Below, piece after piece: positions 11,634-23,629 of a stretch of 64,000 nucleotides of DNA (its first letter is position 1; each line of letters opens with the position of its first letter). The notes under the pieces are model-generated. The model saw only the letters and a list, made by a program, of their open reading frames with translations. It had not been told where the DNA came from and did no database searches. A program made the position numbers and the translations under genes. This DNA comes from Craspedostauros australis (taxonomy: Eukaryota; Bacillariophyta; Bacillariophyceae; Mastogloiales; Achnanthaceae): positions 434,001 to 498,000 of the forward strand of contig JAMXDE010000043.1 in assembly GCA_026770025.1 (NCBI GenBank), in the 5' to 3' direction.

Positions 11634-12845
11634 AGTGTGGTCTCCAGTTTGCGTTTGGAGGTGTTTCGGGTTGGCTGTCTCCTGAGAGGGCGGAAACCTT
11701 CCTTTGGAGGGCAGTTTTCCTTCGGAAGAAGAATTGGCCATCACTGAACCCCCAATCTTCCTCCAGAGGAATGTTCACAAACAACACCGCGAAGCAAACT
11801 AACAGGAATCACCTCGTTGCCTCCGAAATCGACACAAAGTCTCATAAAACAGATCAATCATCAGATCGGAAACGCCAACAACCAGCCATCAACTAACAAC
11901 CAGCAAGCGTTGCCAGGAGACGACAGGCCCCTCTGAGGCCGCAACGAAGAGAAACAGCCCACAAGGTACGCGCACATCACGAAGAAAGGGGATGGAAGCC
12001 GAGCTGATGCATGAGGAAGAATCGACAACAGACACGCACACGCGCAGATGCACACGCGCAGATGCACACGCGCAGATGCGCACGCACACCTACACAACGG
12101 AGAGTGCATTCATTTGCAAAACCGACGTCAACACGCACATGAGCCGCGGATAGTGTCGCAGATGATACAGCAGCACTGGTGAAACGGCAGCATGCACCAA
12201 CGCTCGAGATGCAAGCTACCTGCGAGTATGAGCACCATACCTACTACGTTCCAGTCAATCTTCGCGGATCGTTGTTCAGCGGTTCTGCGGCCCCTGTCGA
12301 TGATGACCATCTCGTTCAGGATGCCTCGTGTCATGCCGATGCTAGACGCGCGCTGCTTCACATTCCGGTGCTCACATCCCGCACCTACTCCAAGCCGATC
12401 TAACTCAAGCTGCTCTTTTCCATCACCATCGTTCCTGCTCTCCCCTTCCCTTTCCCTTCCCTTCGCATGCACAACTGATGCCTCCTGTGTGCGCAATCTT
12501 GACGTGATCGAATCTTTACGATGTTGTGTCGATTGATGGATATCGTTAATCTTCATTGATTGCCGTCGTTGTCGATGCTCGCCACCACGTCTCGCGTCAT
12601 TTCACACACCAACAATTCTGCTCACACAAACGAACACATCACTGCAACACTCACAATCGTTGCCGTTCTTCGTGGGACGGAACTCGCGGCCAAACTTATG
12701 TCTGATGCTCGCATTGCCAATCTCAACCCATACGTGATCCGTACCAACCCATTCTCGTGGCACGTACGCATACATGCACACATACAAATGGGCCCGACGT
12801 GCAGAACCAAACAGTCTCACGACGGCGACGAAGACAACAGCAAAG
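11634..12845 (+). promoter_or_regulatory. conserved upstream region of PTS gene B
   Basis: Equivalent to 2513-3718, with three units of the 14-bp cacacgcgcagatg repeat near 12037-12078 and a CCCTT-rich tract near 12440-12465. Read as promoter/5' UTR because open frames are not conserved among the three copies. No specific binding site was assigned. Confidence 0.45.
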
Positions 12846-15460
12846 ATGCTCTGCACCAACACAGCCTTCGCGGCTTTCATCGCTGTTGCCAACATGGCAA
12901 AAACCCACGCTGCCCTCCGTGGCAACAGGATTCCTGTGGATCCAACCGAGGAACTCCAGATGATGATGATGAAGACTCGCATCCTCAAGGACGCCGACAC
13001 AGATACGAAGACCAACAAGGGCAACAAGAACAACCGAGTGCCACCCACTGAGAACCCGGCTGGTGCGGAAACAACAGCGCCAACCGCATTGCCTACTGGG
13101 TCGCCAACTGCCTCACAGACCTCCCAGCCCACCCGCCTGCCAACATCCAAACCATCAGCTGCTTCAACCGTCTTCGATTCCACCATAGAGGTCGTTTGCA
13201 AGCCAGATGGCAATACCACCCTCACAACACAAGAGGCAAGCCCCAAGACCATCATCTGTAACTCTGCCAAGCAATCCTGCCGCGAAGCCATCAGCGCCGT
13301 CAAGGAATCCCAGCAGCTGCAGAACTTCTTCGGATGTGCAGGAGACCTCGGTGAAGGAGATGCACGCAAGCTCTTCAACAAGTACGCGTCGCATGACGTG
13401 CTTGCTGGCCAATTGGCCCTGGTCGCTGCAACCAACAGCTCCTCGTCACCGAACGACCTGATGCAATGAAGGCAGCATGCGCGGACATCGCTGCGATGCA
13501 ATCGCCTGCTGTCGCAGACCCATGCTGCCAAGGATCCTCAGGATGCACTTCAGTCACCGGTTCCGCCTCCAACTCTCCTCCATTCATGACTGTTGCCATC
13601 ACTGCATGCACCGGTGACAGCGCCTGCGAGGATATGGGCCCCAATCCCCTCATCCTCGATTCCTCCTGCACTGGCACAAGTGCATGCGAGTTGACGAACG
13701 AAAATGAAATCAACCCGTCCATCACAGGAGTCACCTTTGTTGGTGAGATGGCATGCACCACTCCTCATTCTTGTGAGGGAGTGGGGCGTCGTTCTCATGG
13801 TGATGTCACCATCCAGACCGGCGCATGTATCGGATCAGACGCATGCAATGCATCTGGCCGCCGTGTGGAGCAATCAGCACCATCCTTTCGCTTCCGGAGT
13901 CGCATCGACATTGGTGAGAATGCGTGCGTCGGCAGCAATGCCTGCAAGGATGCCCATTCCACTGTCAATCATGGTACTGCGGGCAAGTATGCAGGCAGCC
14001 TGACCATTGGTGCTGGTGGCTGTGCCGCTGATGGGTCATGCGAGAAGATGGGCTTCCATGACAGGATGAGGACCGACCTCGTCGTCCCTCCTGGTGGATG
14101 CGGCAGTGTTGATAGCTGCAGAGGATGCATGACGAAGACGAAGTGCAATTCTGACGAAGTCTACATCATCAGCGATGTCGATGGGGCCTGTCCAAAAGGA
14201 GGCAATGACACCAACAATAATCCCACTGGTGACAAGGTGGATGAGTACTGTATTGGCAAGGACACCTTGCCCACAGACTCTCCAACCTTTTTCCCCACCC
14301 CTTTCCCAACGCCTGCCACGTCACCTCCCACATCATCCCCAACAGCTCCAACTGCTTCGCCGACCTCGGCACCGACCAGCGCCCCAACGAGCGCGCCAAC
14401 TTCAGCACCGACATCGGCTCCTACCTCGGCACCGACCAGCGCACCAACGTCGCCCCCCACTGCTTCGCCGACTTCACCGACCAGCGCCCCGACGAGCGCG
14501 CCAACCAGCGCCCCAACTGCCCTGACATTTCTGTTTGCTCTCGGAACACCAGGCACAGAGGAGGGAAAGGCACTTCTCTCCACTATCCAAAACGAAGCTG
14601 ATCTCCTCGGGATCTTCGAAAACCAGGCAAGCATTGATGACGGCGTCGCTCTCTTCAATACCATAAGCGGAAAGACCGGTGTCCTCGATATCTTCAAGGC
14701 GGCCGCCAACGCCACCGGTGAGATGTTCACGGGAACCGCAGCTGATGCCAGGCCTTGGTGTAGAATGGCAGGACGCACATGCTGCAGAGGAGACATGACC
14801 TGCTCCTGGATCGGCATCGCGTCTATCGCTTCCAACAGTTGCATTGGGATCTTCGCATGCAACAGCATCGAGACTCAGTCCATGATCTTCGAGGGATCCT
14901 GCCGCTCTCTCGATTCTTGTTATAACTTCAACTTCAACTCTGGAAGTGACAAGGCCTCTATCATTGGGCCAGGATCGTGCATTGGAAACAGGGCATGCGA
15001 CACCCTTGCGGCATACTCCAACGGCGACGCCATTATTGGTGCAGGATCATGCGCTGACTTTAGATCCTGCGATGCCATGGGTTCTGGATTAAACAGCATC
15101 CAAGACAAGCGTGGATCCAACACTATCGTGGGAACCGGGTCCTGTGTCAACGCCAACTCGTGCACGTACATGAACTCTTACTACAGCTCCAGCGGCCAAA
15201 GCTACCCCCAGCTCGAGGGAGACACACTTATCGGTGATGGTACATGCGTGCCGGATGCCTCCTGCATTAAAATGGGCTACGGCTTATACTTTAACGCGGA
15301 CATCATCCTCGGCGACAACGTGTGCAACGAGCCCTTTGTCGAGGCAAACGCCAACTGCAACCGATGCCAAAACGATGTTGGTACATCCAACTCCTGCACG
15401 CCTCTCACTGCCGTCTTGACCATCGCCTCCGGCAGCTCTTGCCCAGCCACCTGCACCTAA
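12846..15460 (+). pseudogene. PTS gene B: secreted Cys-rich modular protein, frameshifted
   Basis: The ATG at 12846 begins a leader with hydrophobic core (LCTNTAFAAFIAV), followed by the ALRGNR segment, a PTS linker, a helical module with 'GCAGDLGEGDARKLFNKYAS', Cys repeats, the long TSAPTSAP linker (14270-14520), a second helical module and a second Cys-repeat array ending at 15460. Compared with copy C, one A is missing in the run at about 13434 (accaacagc versus accaaacagc). This shifts the frame and gives a stop at 13467-13469; the remaining frame then stays open from 13466 to 15460. The lesion looks recent because the rest of the frame is intact. A sequencing error is the main alternative. 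Confidence 0.7.
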
Positions 15461-15588
15461 GCGGCCTGTGGGAGCAGCAGCACAAGTACATTCTTCCTCC
15501 GGTTCCGCGCCAACACCAGGTCTTGAAGGGTTTGGGCCAGCCACCTTACGGATGATGGCAAACTCGCCCTCTTCATTGGGTCTTCATG

Positions 15589-16558
15589 TGTTAAGAAATC
15601 CACTTGGCGTAAATTCATAGTCCTTGTTTCACACAAATTGTGCTTTATTTCATTTTGTTGTTATCGTTTGTTGTTCTCGATGACGAATCATGAGGCCAAG
15701 ATTTCCATCTTGTCACAATTGCAGTTCAACTAAGAACCGACTACTTTCCCTTTAGGGTGTCCCGTGTCGATGCTTGAAGTTGCTTTTGGCGCGCAATTGT
15801 CCAAACTCGACAACGGCCAGACCTTTCCTTGTCCCCCCTCTTTTCAGTCACTAACCATTCCCGGTTCTCATGCTACGGTCTGTCTAACCAACCAACGCAC
15901 GTGGGATCTATATGCTCTCCAGATCCTGTCAGATGGGCTTCACCTGGATTCCCTTCCACTGCCACAGCGTCCGCTGGCTATGCCGGCTCTGTCGTGGGTA
16001 ATCCAAGCTGCTTCAACCTCAGCAATGGAATCCTAACGCAAGTCCAGACTACTGACTCCTGCTGCATCGCTCCCATCACTTCAACATCTGCTGAAGCCAC
16101 AAGACCTTTTGCATGACGTCGACAGGAACCCAGAGGAGAAGGATAAAGGGAAAGTACAGCCTATTCTCAGCACTGAACTGTGAGGATCAGTGCAGAGCCG
16201 TGTCAATACATTGAATATCGTTTCTTCATCCTGCCTACTACAATACAAACTCATAAATCCAAGTTCAGATTAGTACAACACTACTACTCTATTCAATCGT
16301 TACATTTCTGATAGCCAACAGCGTTCAAGCCCAGTGAACTGCATCAATCAGCCTTCATCTGAAGCCGGCAGTCCACAAGCCCCACTCCGGTTCGTCTACG
16401 AAACGTACACGAATTCCAACTGTCACACAATTTCCCATCTCCATTTTTGTATTCATGCTGTACATTCATTGTTCGACTTGTACATTTCTATTCACCTGGT
16501 GTGCCACTGACATTCTGCTGGTCTTCATAAGGTTTCATAGTATCTGCGATTCCTGACG
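15589..16558 (-). mobile_element. Copia 3' LTR remnant with ~0.7-kb insertion
   Basis: On the + strand it runs from TGTTAAGAAATCC to GCGATTCCTGACG. In minus sense this is an LTR start (CGTCAGGAATCGC, the first T mutated) to ...GGATTTCTTAACA, similar to the solo LTRs at 2189 and 11290. It is directly followed by a purine tract (minus-strand CTTGGAAGGG) and RNase H coding sequence, as expected for the 3' LTR of a minus-strand element. About 0.7 kb (roughly 15721-16435) interrupts the LTR and is flanked by TGTCACAATT/TGTCACACAATT, an imperfect target duplication. The insert has an open frame of about 95 codons (15829-16116) of unknown meaning that is preserved in the second copy. Confidence 0.6.
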
Positions 16559-16860
16559 CCCTTCCAAGTCGATGAAGCATTGCAATGAGTCAATCATCAA
16601 TCTCTCTCTTCTGCCACTGTATTCAGCTGCATGTCTTTTGTATGTCTCTCGTATGTCTCTCCCTTTCCGTTCTTGGTGAATCCATCCGCCAGGTTGTCCT
16701 CTGATAGCGTGAACACCAACTCCATCAGTTCATCCACCACGAATTCGCGTACGTAGCAGTAACTCGCGTCCACATGCCTTGTTTGGTTCGAAGTTGATGG
16801 GTTGTTTGTCATGTAGATGGTTCCCATGTTTTCCACCATCACCTGAATCGGTATCAGCGA
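16559..16860 (-). pseudogene. Copia RNase H C-terminal remnant
   Basis: Minus-strand frame with the Copia RNase H tail: TRHVDASYCYVREFVVDEL and LSEDNLADGFTKNGKGE, preceded by LIPIQVMVENMGTIYM. It abuts the purine tract and LTR at 16558 and is cut off at about 16860, so only the last 90 or so residues of the polyprotein survive. The duplicate is at 45875-46165. Confidence 0.7.
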
Positions 16861-17369
16861 AACGCTATATCTCTAACAATAGCGACACCTGTCGACCAAT
16901 CAGAAATCTCCACTTTTCTTACCTTTTCCGTTCCGAATGGAAATTTTGGTCGAAAATCCGTTGTGTCAAATTTGTGTCACATTTTGCGTCGCAAGAACCG
17001 TTTTCCCGTCAATCACAGATTCCAAAATGTCGCGGAAATGGATTTCTTGCCAAGATGAACCACTCTGCCCAATCAGGACAGACTTGGATCTTGGGTGCGA
17101 CACATGCGAATCTTACCACGACCTTCTCAAGTGAATACGATCAATCGTGTGATCATACAACTAGCAACATCGTGAGAAGACGTAATTCACAACACAGGGT
17201 ATCGCGGTGTTTTGTTCATTGACTTTTGCAACTCTTCTTCACGCAGTAACACGCACATTTGTCGTGTTGTATCCGTGTTAATTTTACTTGCAATTGCATG
17301 AGATCATGTCATGCCTCTCTCTGCTCACAGTTCCAAGAATACAATCTTGTGAGTTCGACAGCATCCTAC
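16861..17369. repeat. non-coding, duplicated at 46166-46686
   Basis: Spacer between the Copia remnant and the nested insertion site. It is duplicated with small changes in the second segmental copy, where it continues without interruption past tcctac (46681-46686) into sequence equivalent to 27656 onwards. No gene recognised. Confidence 0.5.
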
Positions 17370-17799
17370 TGTTAGGAATTGAGGGTACGACTTTGTTGGA
17401 ATACCCGTGATTGCCGCACCTCCCAACATTGTTCGTCACAGCTTTGAATATTATTCATCACATGTTCAGAGACTATTTGTCACACCTTTGCATACCATGT
17501 CATTATGACTATGACTAAGCATACGGACGCGATTGATACCTGTAAAACCGCGAGGAGGGTAGCCTGTCCTCTGGTAATGTAAGGAAGACACCCATGGCGG
17601 ATCAGGAGGTCCCGATACCACGCCAACCATGGCAACCATCCAGACGACGACGTCGATCAAGAACAGCATGTCCATGGGCAAGTGACGCACCTTCTTCAGA
17701 GGACAGCACGCGCCCCTCCTGCGGACAAGAACATCCGCAGGTTTGGAACATCAGAAAGGATCAGAACATCCACAGGTTTGGAACGTCACCAAAGGTGAC

Positions 17800-18601
17800 T
17801 GTTGGAAATCCGGGGTAACCCAGTCTCTAGTAGTAGTATCTGATTACCTATTCCTGTTGTTGCATTGTTGGAACTGTGGGAACATCCTCTTCATTTCTTG
17901 CATCTTCAAATCCATTGCCCATGATAATAGCAGTAGCACCCTTTAGTTGCTCTTGTATTCATCATTGCAGAGCTTGTTCATCATACACATCTCATCATGC
18001 ATTCCAGGTGTATTTCATCATGTTCCTCCATGGTGATTCCCTTCTACACTCCTGCAGTACATGCATGCTGATGTCAAGTTTCACTCTCTTCCGATCCGAC
18101 ATCAATCACCCATTCAGTGCACTCTTTCACGTTGTTCACTCACTTTTCTCACATGTTCACCAATGATCACACTTGGTCAGAACATGATGTTCTGGCACGA
18201 TCAGTCCAATCCTTCGATGATGTTCCGATCCGCGCTATGTTCTCCTTCGCTGGTTCTCCGTCATTCACAAGATCGTGTTCTGAGTTCCGAGCGACATAAC
18301 CATGATAGCGCTTTCGCATAGATGTTTGTTCCACCGGTCAACCATCGTGTTTGGAACACTTCGGTGTTCCAGTCTCCCTTTTACATCCAAGGTTCGCCAT
18401 CTTTGTCCGTTAGTCATCACGAACACATCATGTCATTCGCCTGTCCGTTGTCCGTCATACTCTTGACACACAGACGAGGATGGCTCACAATCGACTTGGG
18501 AGTGTGTCCGACTTTGGTAGATCGACTAGTCTATTTTTGGTATTATGGGAGGTGCGGCAATCTAGGATAACACGACATAGTCGTACCCTCGATTCCTGAC
18601 A
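17800..18601 (-). repeat. 3' LTR of defective Copia element
   Basis: 802-bp LTR; in element sense it begins TGTCAGGAATCG and ends GGATTTCCAACA. Its U3 end can fold: AATC...GATT around CGAC-ATA-GTCG (18559-18594 on the + strand). No differences from the partner LTR were noticed. Confidence 0.9.
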
Positions 18602-18670
18602 CCCTTCCATTGTCGCATCGACATCATACCATAGACTCCACACTCCATCACATTCTTGCACCACCATCCC

Positions 18671-19324
18671 TCATGCTCTCCTTTCGGTCCATTGCCGACT
18701 GAGGCTGGATGATATCTTCCTTGTGTCCTTGGTGAAGCCGTCTGCGATGTTGTCCTCTGAACGTACGAACCGGGCTCTAGCCTCTCTGTTCGCAATCAGT
18801 TCCCGGATGAAGTGATGTCGGATATCGATGTGCCTTGTTCTCACAGATGTCAGCGGATTGGAAGCGATGAAGATTGCTCCCACGTTGCCGACCATCACGT
18901 CTGCTGGCTTGTGCATCCTCAGTCCGATATCACTCATCAGTTGCGTCATGAAGCGGATCTCCTTACCTGCTTCTGACAGTGCAACGTATTCTGCCTCCAT
19001 TGAGCTCAGTGTCACGTTGCGTTGTGCCTTCGATCTCCAGATGATAGGCACTCCATGTAGTAGGACGATGTGTCCTCCCACACTGATGCGATTGTCTTTG
19101 TCACCAGCGAACTCGCTGTCGGTGTGCACCACAATCTTCCATGCATCGTTCTCCAATGGGCTCGGTCTCATCTTCAGTCCATACTCTCTTGTATCCGTCA
19201 CAAACTCCATGACCCTCAGCATCTCCTTGTATGCTGCGGCTGTTGGTCCATCCAACACCTTGGTCAATTCTTGCACTGTGTTTGCGATGTCGGGTCGTGA
19301 GTGCTTCACCAGGTATAGCAGCAT
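18671..19324 (-). pseudogene. Copia RNase H region of defective element
   Basis: This frame carries the RNase H signatures: HTDSEFAGDKDNRISVGG, SSMEAEYVALSEAGKEIRFM, VMVGNVGAIFIASNP and TRHIDIRHHFIREL, ending IADGFTKD. The third catalytic position reads GNVGA where DNxGA is usual, so the active site is probably lost. It is in a different frame from the adjacent RT fragment, indicating a frameshift near 19350-19400. Confidence 0.8.
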
Positions 19325-19326
19325 AC

Positions 19327-19812
19327 CTACTCCACTTCGGTAGCTGCTGTGTCGCTGCTTGTCGACCTTTGGTGAGTCACTCTCTCTCTTTCTCTCTGGA
19401 TGCCTTGCCCTGGCGTCCCTGGTGTTCCATATCGTTGTAGCTTCATCACATCGTCCTTGAAAGTGTTGACGATGTTCTTGATGATGTGCGGTTGGTTCAC
19501 CCAGCAGTTGGTCTCGTCACGGTTGAAGTTGATCTTGCGACTGAGATAGTCTTCGAGATCTTCCTCCACCTTGATACCAAACCGCTCTGCCTTGATGTCT
19601 CCCACAAGATCCTTCAGCTCCTGTTCATCCCCGATGCACAGGCAGTCGTCAACGTAGGTTCCGATCGGTAGCAGTCTCCCTTCCTGATTCCAAATCAGGA
19701 GGCATGGATGCACCTTGCTCTGTCTGAATCCCAGTTTGATCAGGATGTCGACCAGCCTCTTGGTCCATTGTCTGGCGCTCTGCACGAGCCCATAGATCAT
19801 CTTCTTGAGCAA
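19327..19812 (-). pseudogene. Copia reverse transcriptase fragment
   Basis: The fragment starts at LKKMIYGLVQSARQW and includes the catalytic TYVDDCLCIGDE motif and the following connection (GIKVEEDLEDYLSRKINF). The segment that normally carries the KARLV-type motif and the first catalytic Asp is missing. Just upstream, at 19830-19900, is the RT entry (minus strand MIRWGVWRE), so roughly 100 residues were deleted. It cannot encode an active enzyme. Confidence 0.8.
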
Positions 19813-19829
19813 CAGGCATTCGTTCTCGC

Positions 19830-20738
19830 CATACTCCCCATCTGATCATATCGTAGAACTCCTTGTTGATGGCCTTCCGCCATTTCGTTCCCTTCGATGG
19901 ATCCGCATGATCTCAGCATCCTTCGAATGCGGTGGGGTCCAACATCATACCTGTGTATGCATGCTTGGACGTCTCATCCCTTCTCTCATGGTTGCTGGGG
20001 TCTCCTCAGCTTCCACAGCTGACTCACCACCTCCACTGCTTGATTCTGAGTCGGAGTGGTGTGTTGGCGCGTTGTTGTGCGGTGCCAGGCCGCGTAGCAT
20101 CCGTGGCATCCTCGCCACTGGTCTCATGGGAGAGTACTCGAGGTCCTTGCCTTCAGCGGCTTGTCTCCAAGTCGCTCACACTTCGTCCCTTCCGCTCGTC
20201 AGGATCCGCATGATCTTAGCATTCCTCAGGCGTACGTAGACTCGGCATCATTCCAATGATGATGGGCTCGAATCTCTTCGCCATCGCATTCGCTCTCAAC
20301 ATCCTGACTCGCAGTGACGAAGTCGATTGCTCTCATTCTTCATTGGGTAGCACCGATCCTCATGCCTGCGACGTCCTTGTTGATGATTGACCCGTCTTGT
20401 TCGAAGTTGGGTCCGTCTGTTGCCATTAGAGTGGTCATCGTCTCCTGTGCAGTTGCGTAGCCATCGTCATCTCCTGATTCTGATGCTTCGTTCGTCACCC
20501 TCGTTGGGAATTGCACGTTGTGGCACGCTGCCAGCTCTGTCATCGTGTTGCCTTGCAACCGTGTCGTCGATCGCCCCCATCCTTTTCTGGATAGCATTGA
20601 TTCATCATGCTGCAGCTTCTTCGTCATGGGAGTTGTTGGTGGCCTCCTGCCATCCATCCTCCATTCATCTGAGGTTCCTCCCTTCCGGCTCTGTCATTGG
20701 ATTCTTCATCCGACTTGCCTGCGTCTCTCATTGATCGT
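19830..20738 (-). pseudogene. rearranged Copia spacer segments
   Basis: Two diverged pieces of the integrase-RT spacer lie side by side. One has MRPVARMPRMLRGLAPHNN, the other SGDDDGYATAQETM and PNFEQDGSIINKDVAGMRIG. Both have counterparts in the single frame at 23630-24301 (MRPVARAPRML, SGDDDGYKSAQETM, PNFHTDGSVFNRDAAGMMI). The element therefore holds a partial tandem repeat of its own spacer, with the TIR transposon between the copies. Confidence 0.6.
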
Positions 20739-23443
20739 ATATCCACGGTGATTTTTCGTCGCGATAATGGACCCAAGATGCGTCAGGACGCAAATTTCGA
20801 GACAATTTTCGATCTTTTGCGTCAGGACGCAAATGGAGAATTAGTGCGACAATTTAACACGAGGGATAAATTACGTCGACTTGTTGGACTCAGCGCCACA
20901 AAACTCTCTCCTTCTTGTGTGGATTTCCTTCGTGTTATTTTCTTAGCTCTTGTCTCGTGTTATTTTTGCGCAGTGTTCAGTGTTCTCTGCATCAAGCACA
21001 TACTCTAGAGGATGCTGTCGTTTGCAGTGATCATGAAGATACCAACTCTAGTTTGTTGGTACCATATCAGTAATTGCACTACTATGATGCCGTAACTGTG
21101 GTGCCTTCTTTAGCTTTCCGTGTGTTCATGTCTCTTCGATTACTTATTTTTCTTCGTATGCCAATAGGACCTGCGGTCCTTTCCGTTCTTCCTCCACGTC
21201 GTCCTGTGCCTCTCCAGGCAGCTTCACACGACATCAGTGTCTCATTCATTCCTTGCAAGGTGAGATGTTCGTCTTAGTTTGTGTCTGCGTCTGTGTTGCT
21301 TCCTCCTTCCATTGGGTCCCAACCTCATTAGATGTTCCCGTCGAATCAAGATCGCCATCCATGTGCTTCTCTTTCAAGCAAAGATTGCTTGCTTCATTGA
21401 GAAACATGAATGTGTTAGTACAAATGTGAATAAGATAACAATGGAGCAAGTCATGCAGTGTTGGCATCTAGCAGCAGTCTCTGTGAGGGAGAAGGCGAAT
21501 GCAGAGTGGGGAGATGATATGCTTTGGGTAGGAGGAGATCCAGATATGGTCCAAGAGATGCTCTGCCAGCTGAGGAGTTGGAGCAACATGGACAACATGG
21601 AGCCAAGAGCACCAACGCGAATCCAAGAAGCAGTCAATGCCCAACAAGTGATTGGATGGGGTATGATGGTGCGTGGGCGCTGGGCGAGGCAGTGGAGGAC
21701 AATACAGGAGTCCGTGATGATGGAGGAAGAGCTCCCAATGAAGCCAGCAAACTGGAGAGGCATAGCCATTTGAGGGCTGTGGGAGGTTCAACAGAAGCCA
21801 TGGGAAGCGCGCAACCGCGTGCTACATGACCAGGATGGACGCAAGCGCGCGGCAGCCCAGGAAAACAAGTATGAGCCAGGGTGAACAAGCAATGGGCGAT
21901 CGGAGGCGGAGGTATCCTGGCCACAGACCAAGCCCTCATGACGAATGTGGCGAGAGTGGAGGTGGTGAGGTGGCCAGTGGATGCTCAGAGCCGGTGAGTA
22001 AAGCATGTGCAAGCAGCACGGATAAGGGCCCAGGCAGTTGAGCAGCAACAATGTGCAGCAACGCAGGAGAGAAGGGGAGTATGCCAAGGACTCACACACG
22101 CCATGAGAGTGCAGTGACGAGAAATGGGTCTGCGCAAACGACGGTTATACGGGGCCTTGGGAGGAAGGGCGAACAAGCAACAATATGGAGCATGGATCAG
22201 TGCATGAGGTTTGTGAAAGAGCATAGCGGGCGCAAGTCGGATGCCCAGTGCGGTATGTTTGATGGCCCATGGTGCTGACAAATCGTGGTAGGCTAGGCAG
22301 TGAGAGACACAGGGAAGTCGTTTCAGCGCAATCGGCCCTAGGTTCGTTGTAGGCGGCCAACACTAAAGCCTTCAAGGTAACTTTGTACGCGGAGGACATT
22401 CAGTGACTTATTATTGTTCTTATTGACGTGAATAAGAAGATGTTCATATTTGATAGCAGGACGGCAATCAGATTCATCCAGATTCTGGCAACAAATATGG
22501 CCACCAAGAATGCAGTCACCACCCCACACGTTAGTTTCTGCCAACCAAAGGGGGATCATTTGACAATGGTGCGGATGCGCACACCGGCAAACATGATATG
22601 CTTCTCTTGTATGTATGCCTCATGTGGTCTTGGAACTGAACTCTGCACAGGAAGGACATTCATGCCTTCGATGGTGCGAGCTCTTGCCTGCGACCCTGTT
22701 TGCGGCGGGGATGCGCTGAGTGTTGGAAGTCCAAATCTGGGAAGCACAAGTGTGAGGACAAATGAAGGAGCATCCCTTTTGATTTGAAGCGATACGGAAT
22801 GAACGAGAGCCTTGTACTTGCGTGACAAACAAGTGGTTGATGATCAATGTACAGAGGCGAGTCGTCGTGCCGAAGGCACGAAGTGTGTGCCTCAACCAAC
22901 TCCACAGACATCACGGAGCTGATGGGTGACTGGAAGCACTCTTTGAACACAGAAGTATCAAACATAGGCAGCCAAGCTGGCAAGGAGAGTGGTAGGATCA
23001 CAGTAGGAAGGAGGACGACAGAGCCCGATAAACATACCTGACTCCTTTTCTCCTCTTCGCAAGCAGGAGAGCATGCACGAGGCAAATAAGGCAATGTACA
23101 ACACATAAATCACTAATATATGCATTGCAACATTCAGAGAGTTGTTTCGATACTATTGTTGCTGGATGTGGAGCGCAGATAAGATTTGCATCCATCAGTA
23201 CAAAACAACACGGTAAAACACACAGTATTTGTCCAAAAGCACAGGCGACAAATGATGACAGCGAACGATTTTTTTACGAGTGTTCGAGTGAGTCACACCA
23301 TTTTTCGCCCAGTGTTAAATCTCCACGTTGAATTCAATTTTGCGTCCTGGCGCAACAAATTTTATCCATCCGGGTACTTTTGCGTCAGGAGACAAAAAAC
23401 GGTGATTTTGCGTCCTGACGCAACAAAAAATCACCGTGGATAT
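20739..23443 (+). mobile_element. 2.7-kb TIR DNA transposon nested in Copia
   Basis: The terminal inverted repeats are ATATCCACGGTGATTTTT (20739-20756) and its complement (23426-23443). Reading the first bases as target, a TA duplication fits. Both ends contain several copies of the self-complementary motif TTGCGTCAGGACGCAA (20779-20794, 20818-20833; 23340-23357 and 23405-23422, with a degenerate copy between). The inside is mostly non-coding, with one decayed frame near 21279-21880. No DDE transposase was recognised, so class is undetermined and the element is probably non-autonomous. Confidence 0.75.
21279..21890 (+). pseudogene. decayed ORF in TIR transposon, transposable-element tail motif
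   Basis: The frame includes NAQQVIGWGMMVRGRWARQW and, after an in-frame TGA at 21771-21773, GLWEVQQKPWEARNRVLHDQD, ending at a second stop near 21880. The pattern (IGWxxxxxGRxxxxW, then LWxxxxxxWxxRNxxLH) is, to my recollection, found at the C-terminus of ORFs in several eukaryotic transposable elements. Only this tail is visible. Assignment to a transposon class is not possible from the motif alone. Confidence 0.35.
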
Positions 23444-23629
23444 CGATGCGCCTTGGCTCACTGTATCTGGAATCCGCCCTTCATGGCTCTTGCTTTCATA
23501 GCTGTGTCCTTTCCAGATTCTAGTCTCTCTCTCGTAGATTTCATGCTCGTTGCACACCGATCTCTTCTCTCTGCTTGTGGTATCTCGCCGATCATTCGGC
23601 GTCCAGTTCCTCTTGATCATCTGCCATGC

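Noticed and set aside
12602..13531. 309-codon minus-strand frame across PTS gene B (and its equivalents in A and C)
   Set aside because: Antisense to recognisable leader, linker and Cys-module coding sequence; not kept in the same form in all copies.
11290..16558. PTS gene B as cargo of one transposon with inverted terminal repeats
   Set aside because: The inverted arms turned out to be two separate Copia LTRs in opposite orientation, the right one attached to its own purine tract and RNase H remnant.
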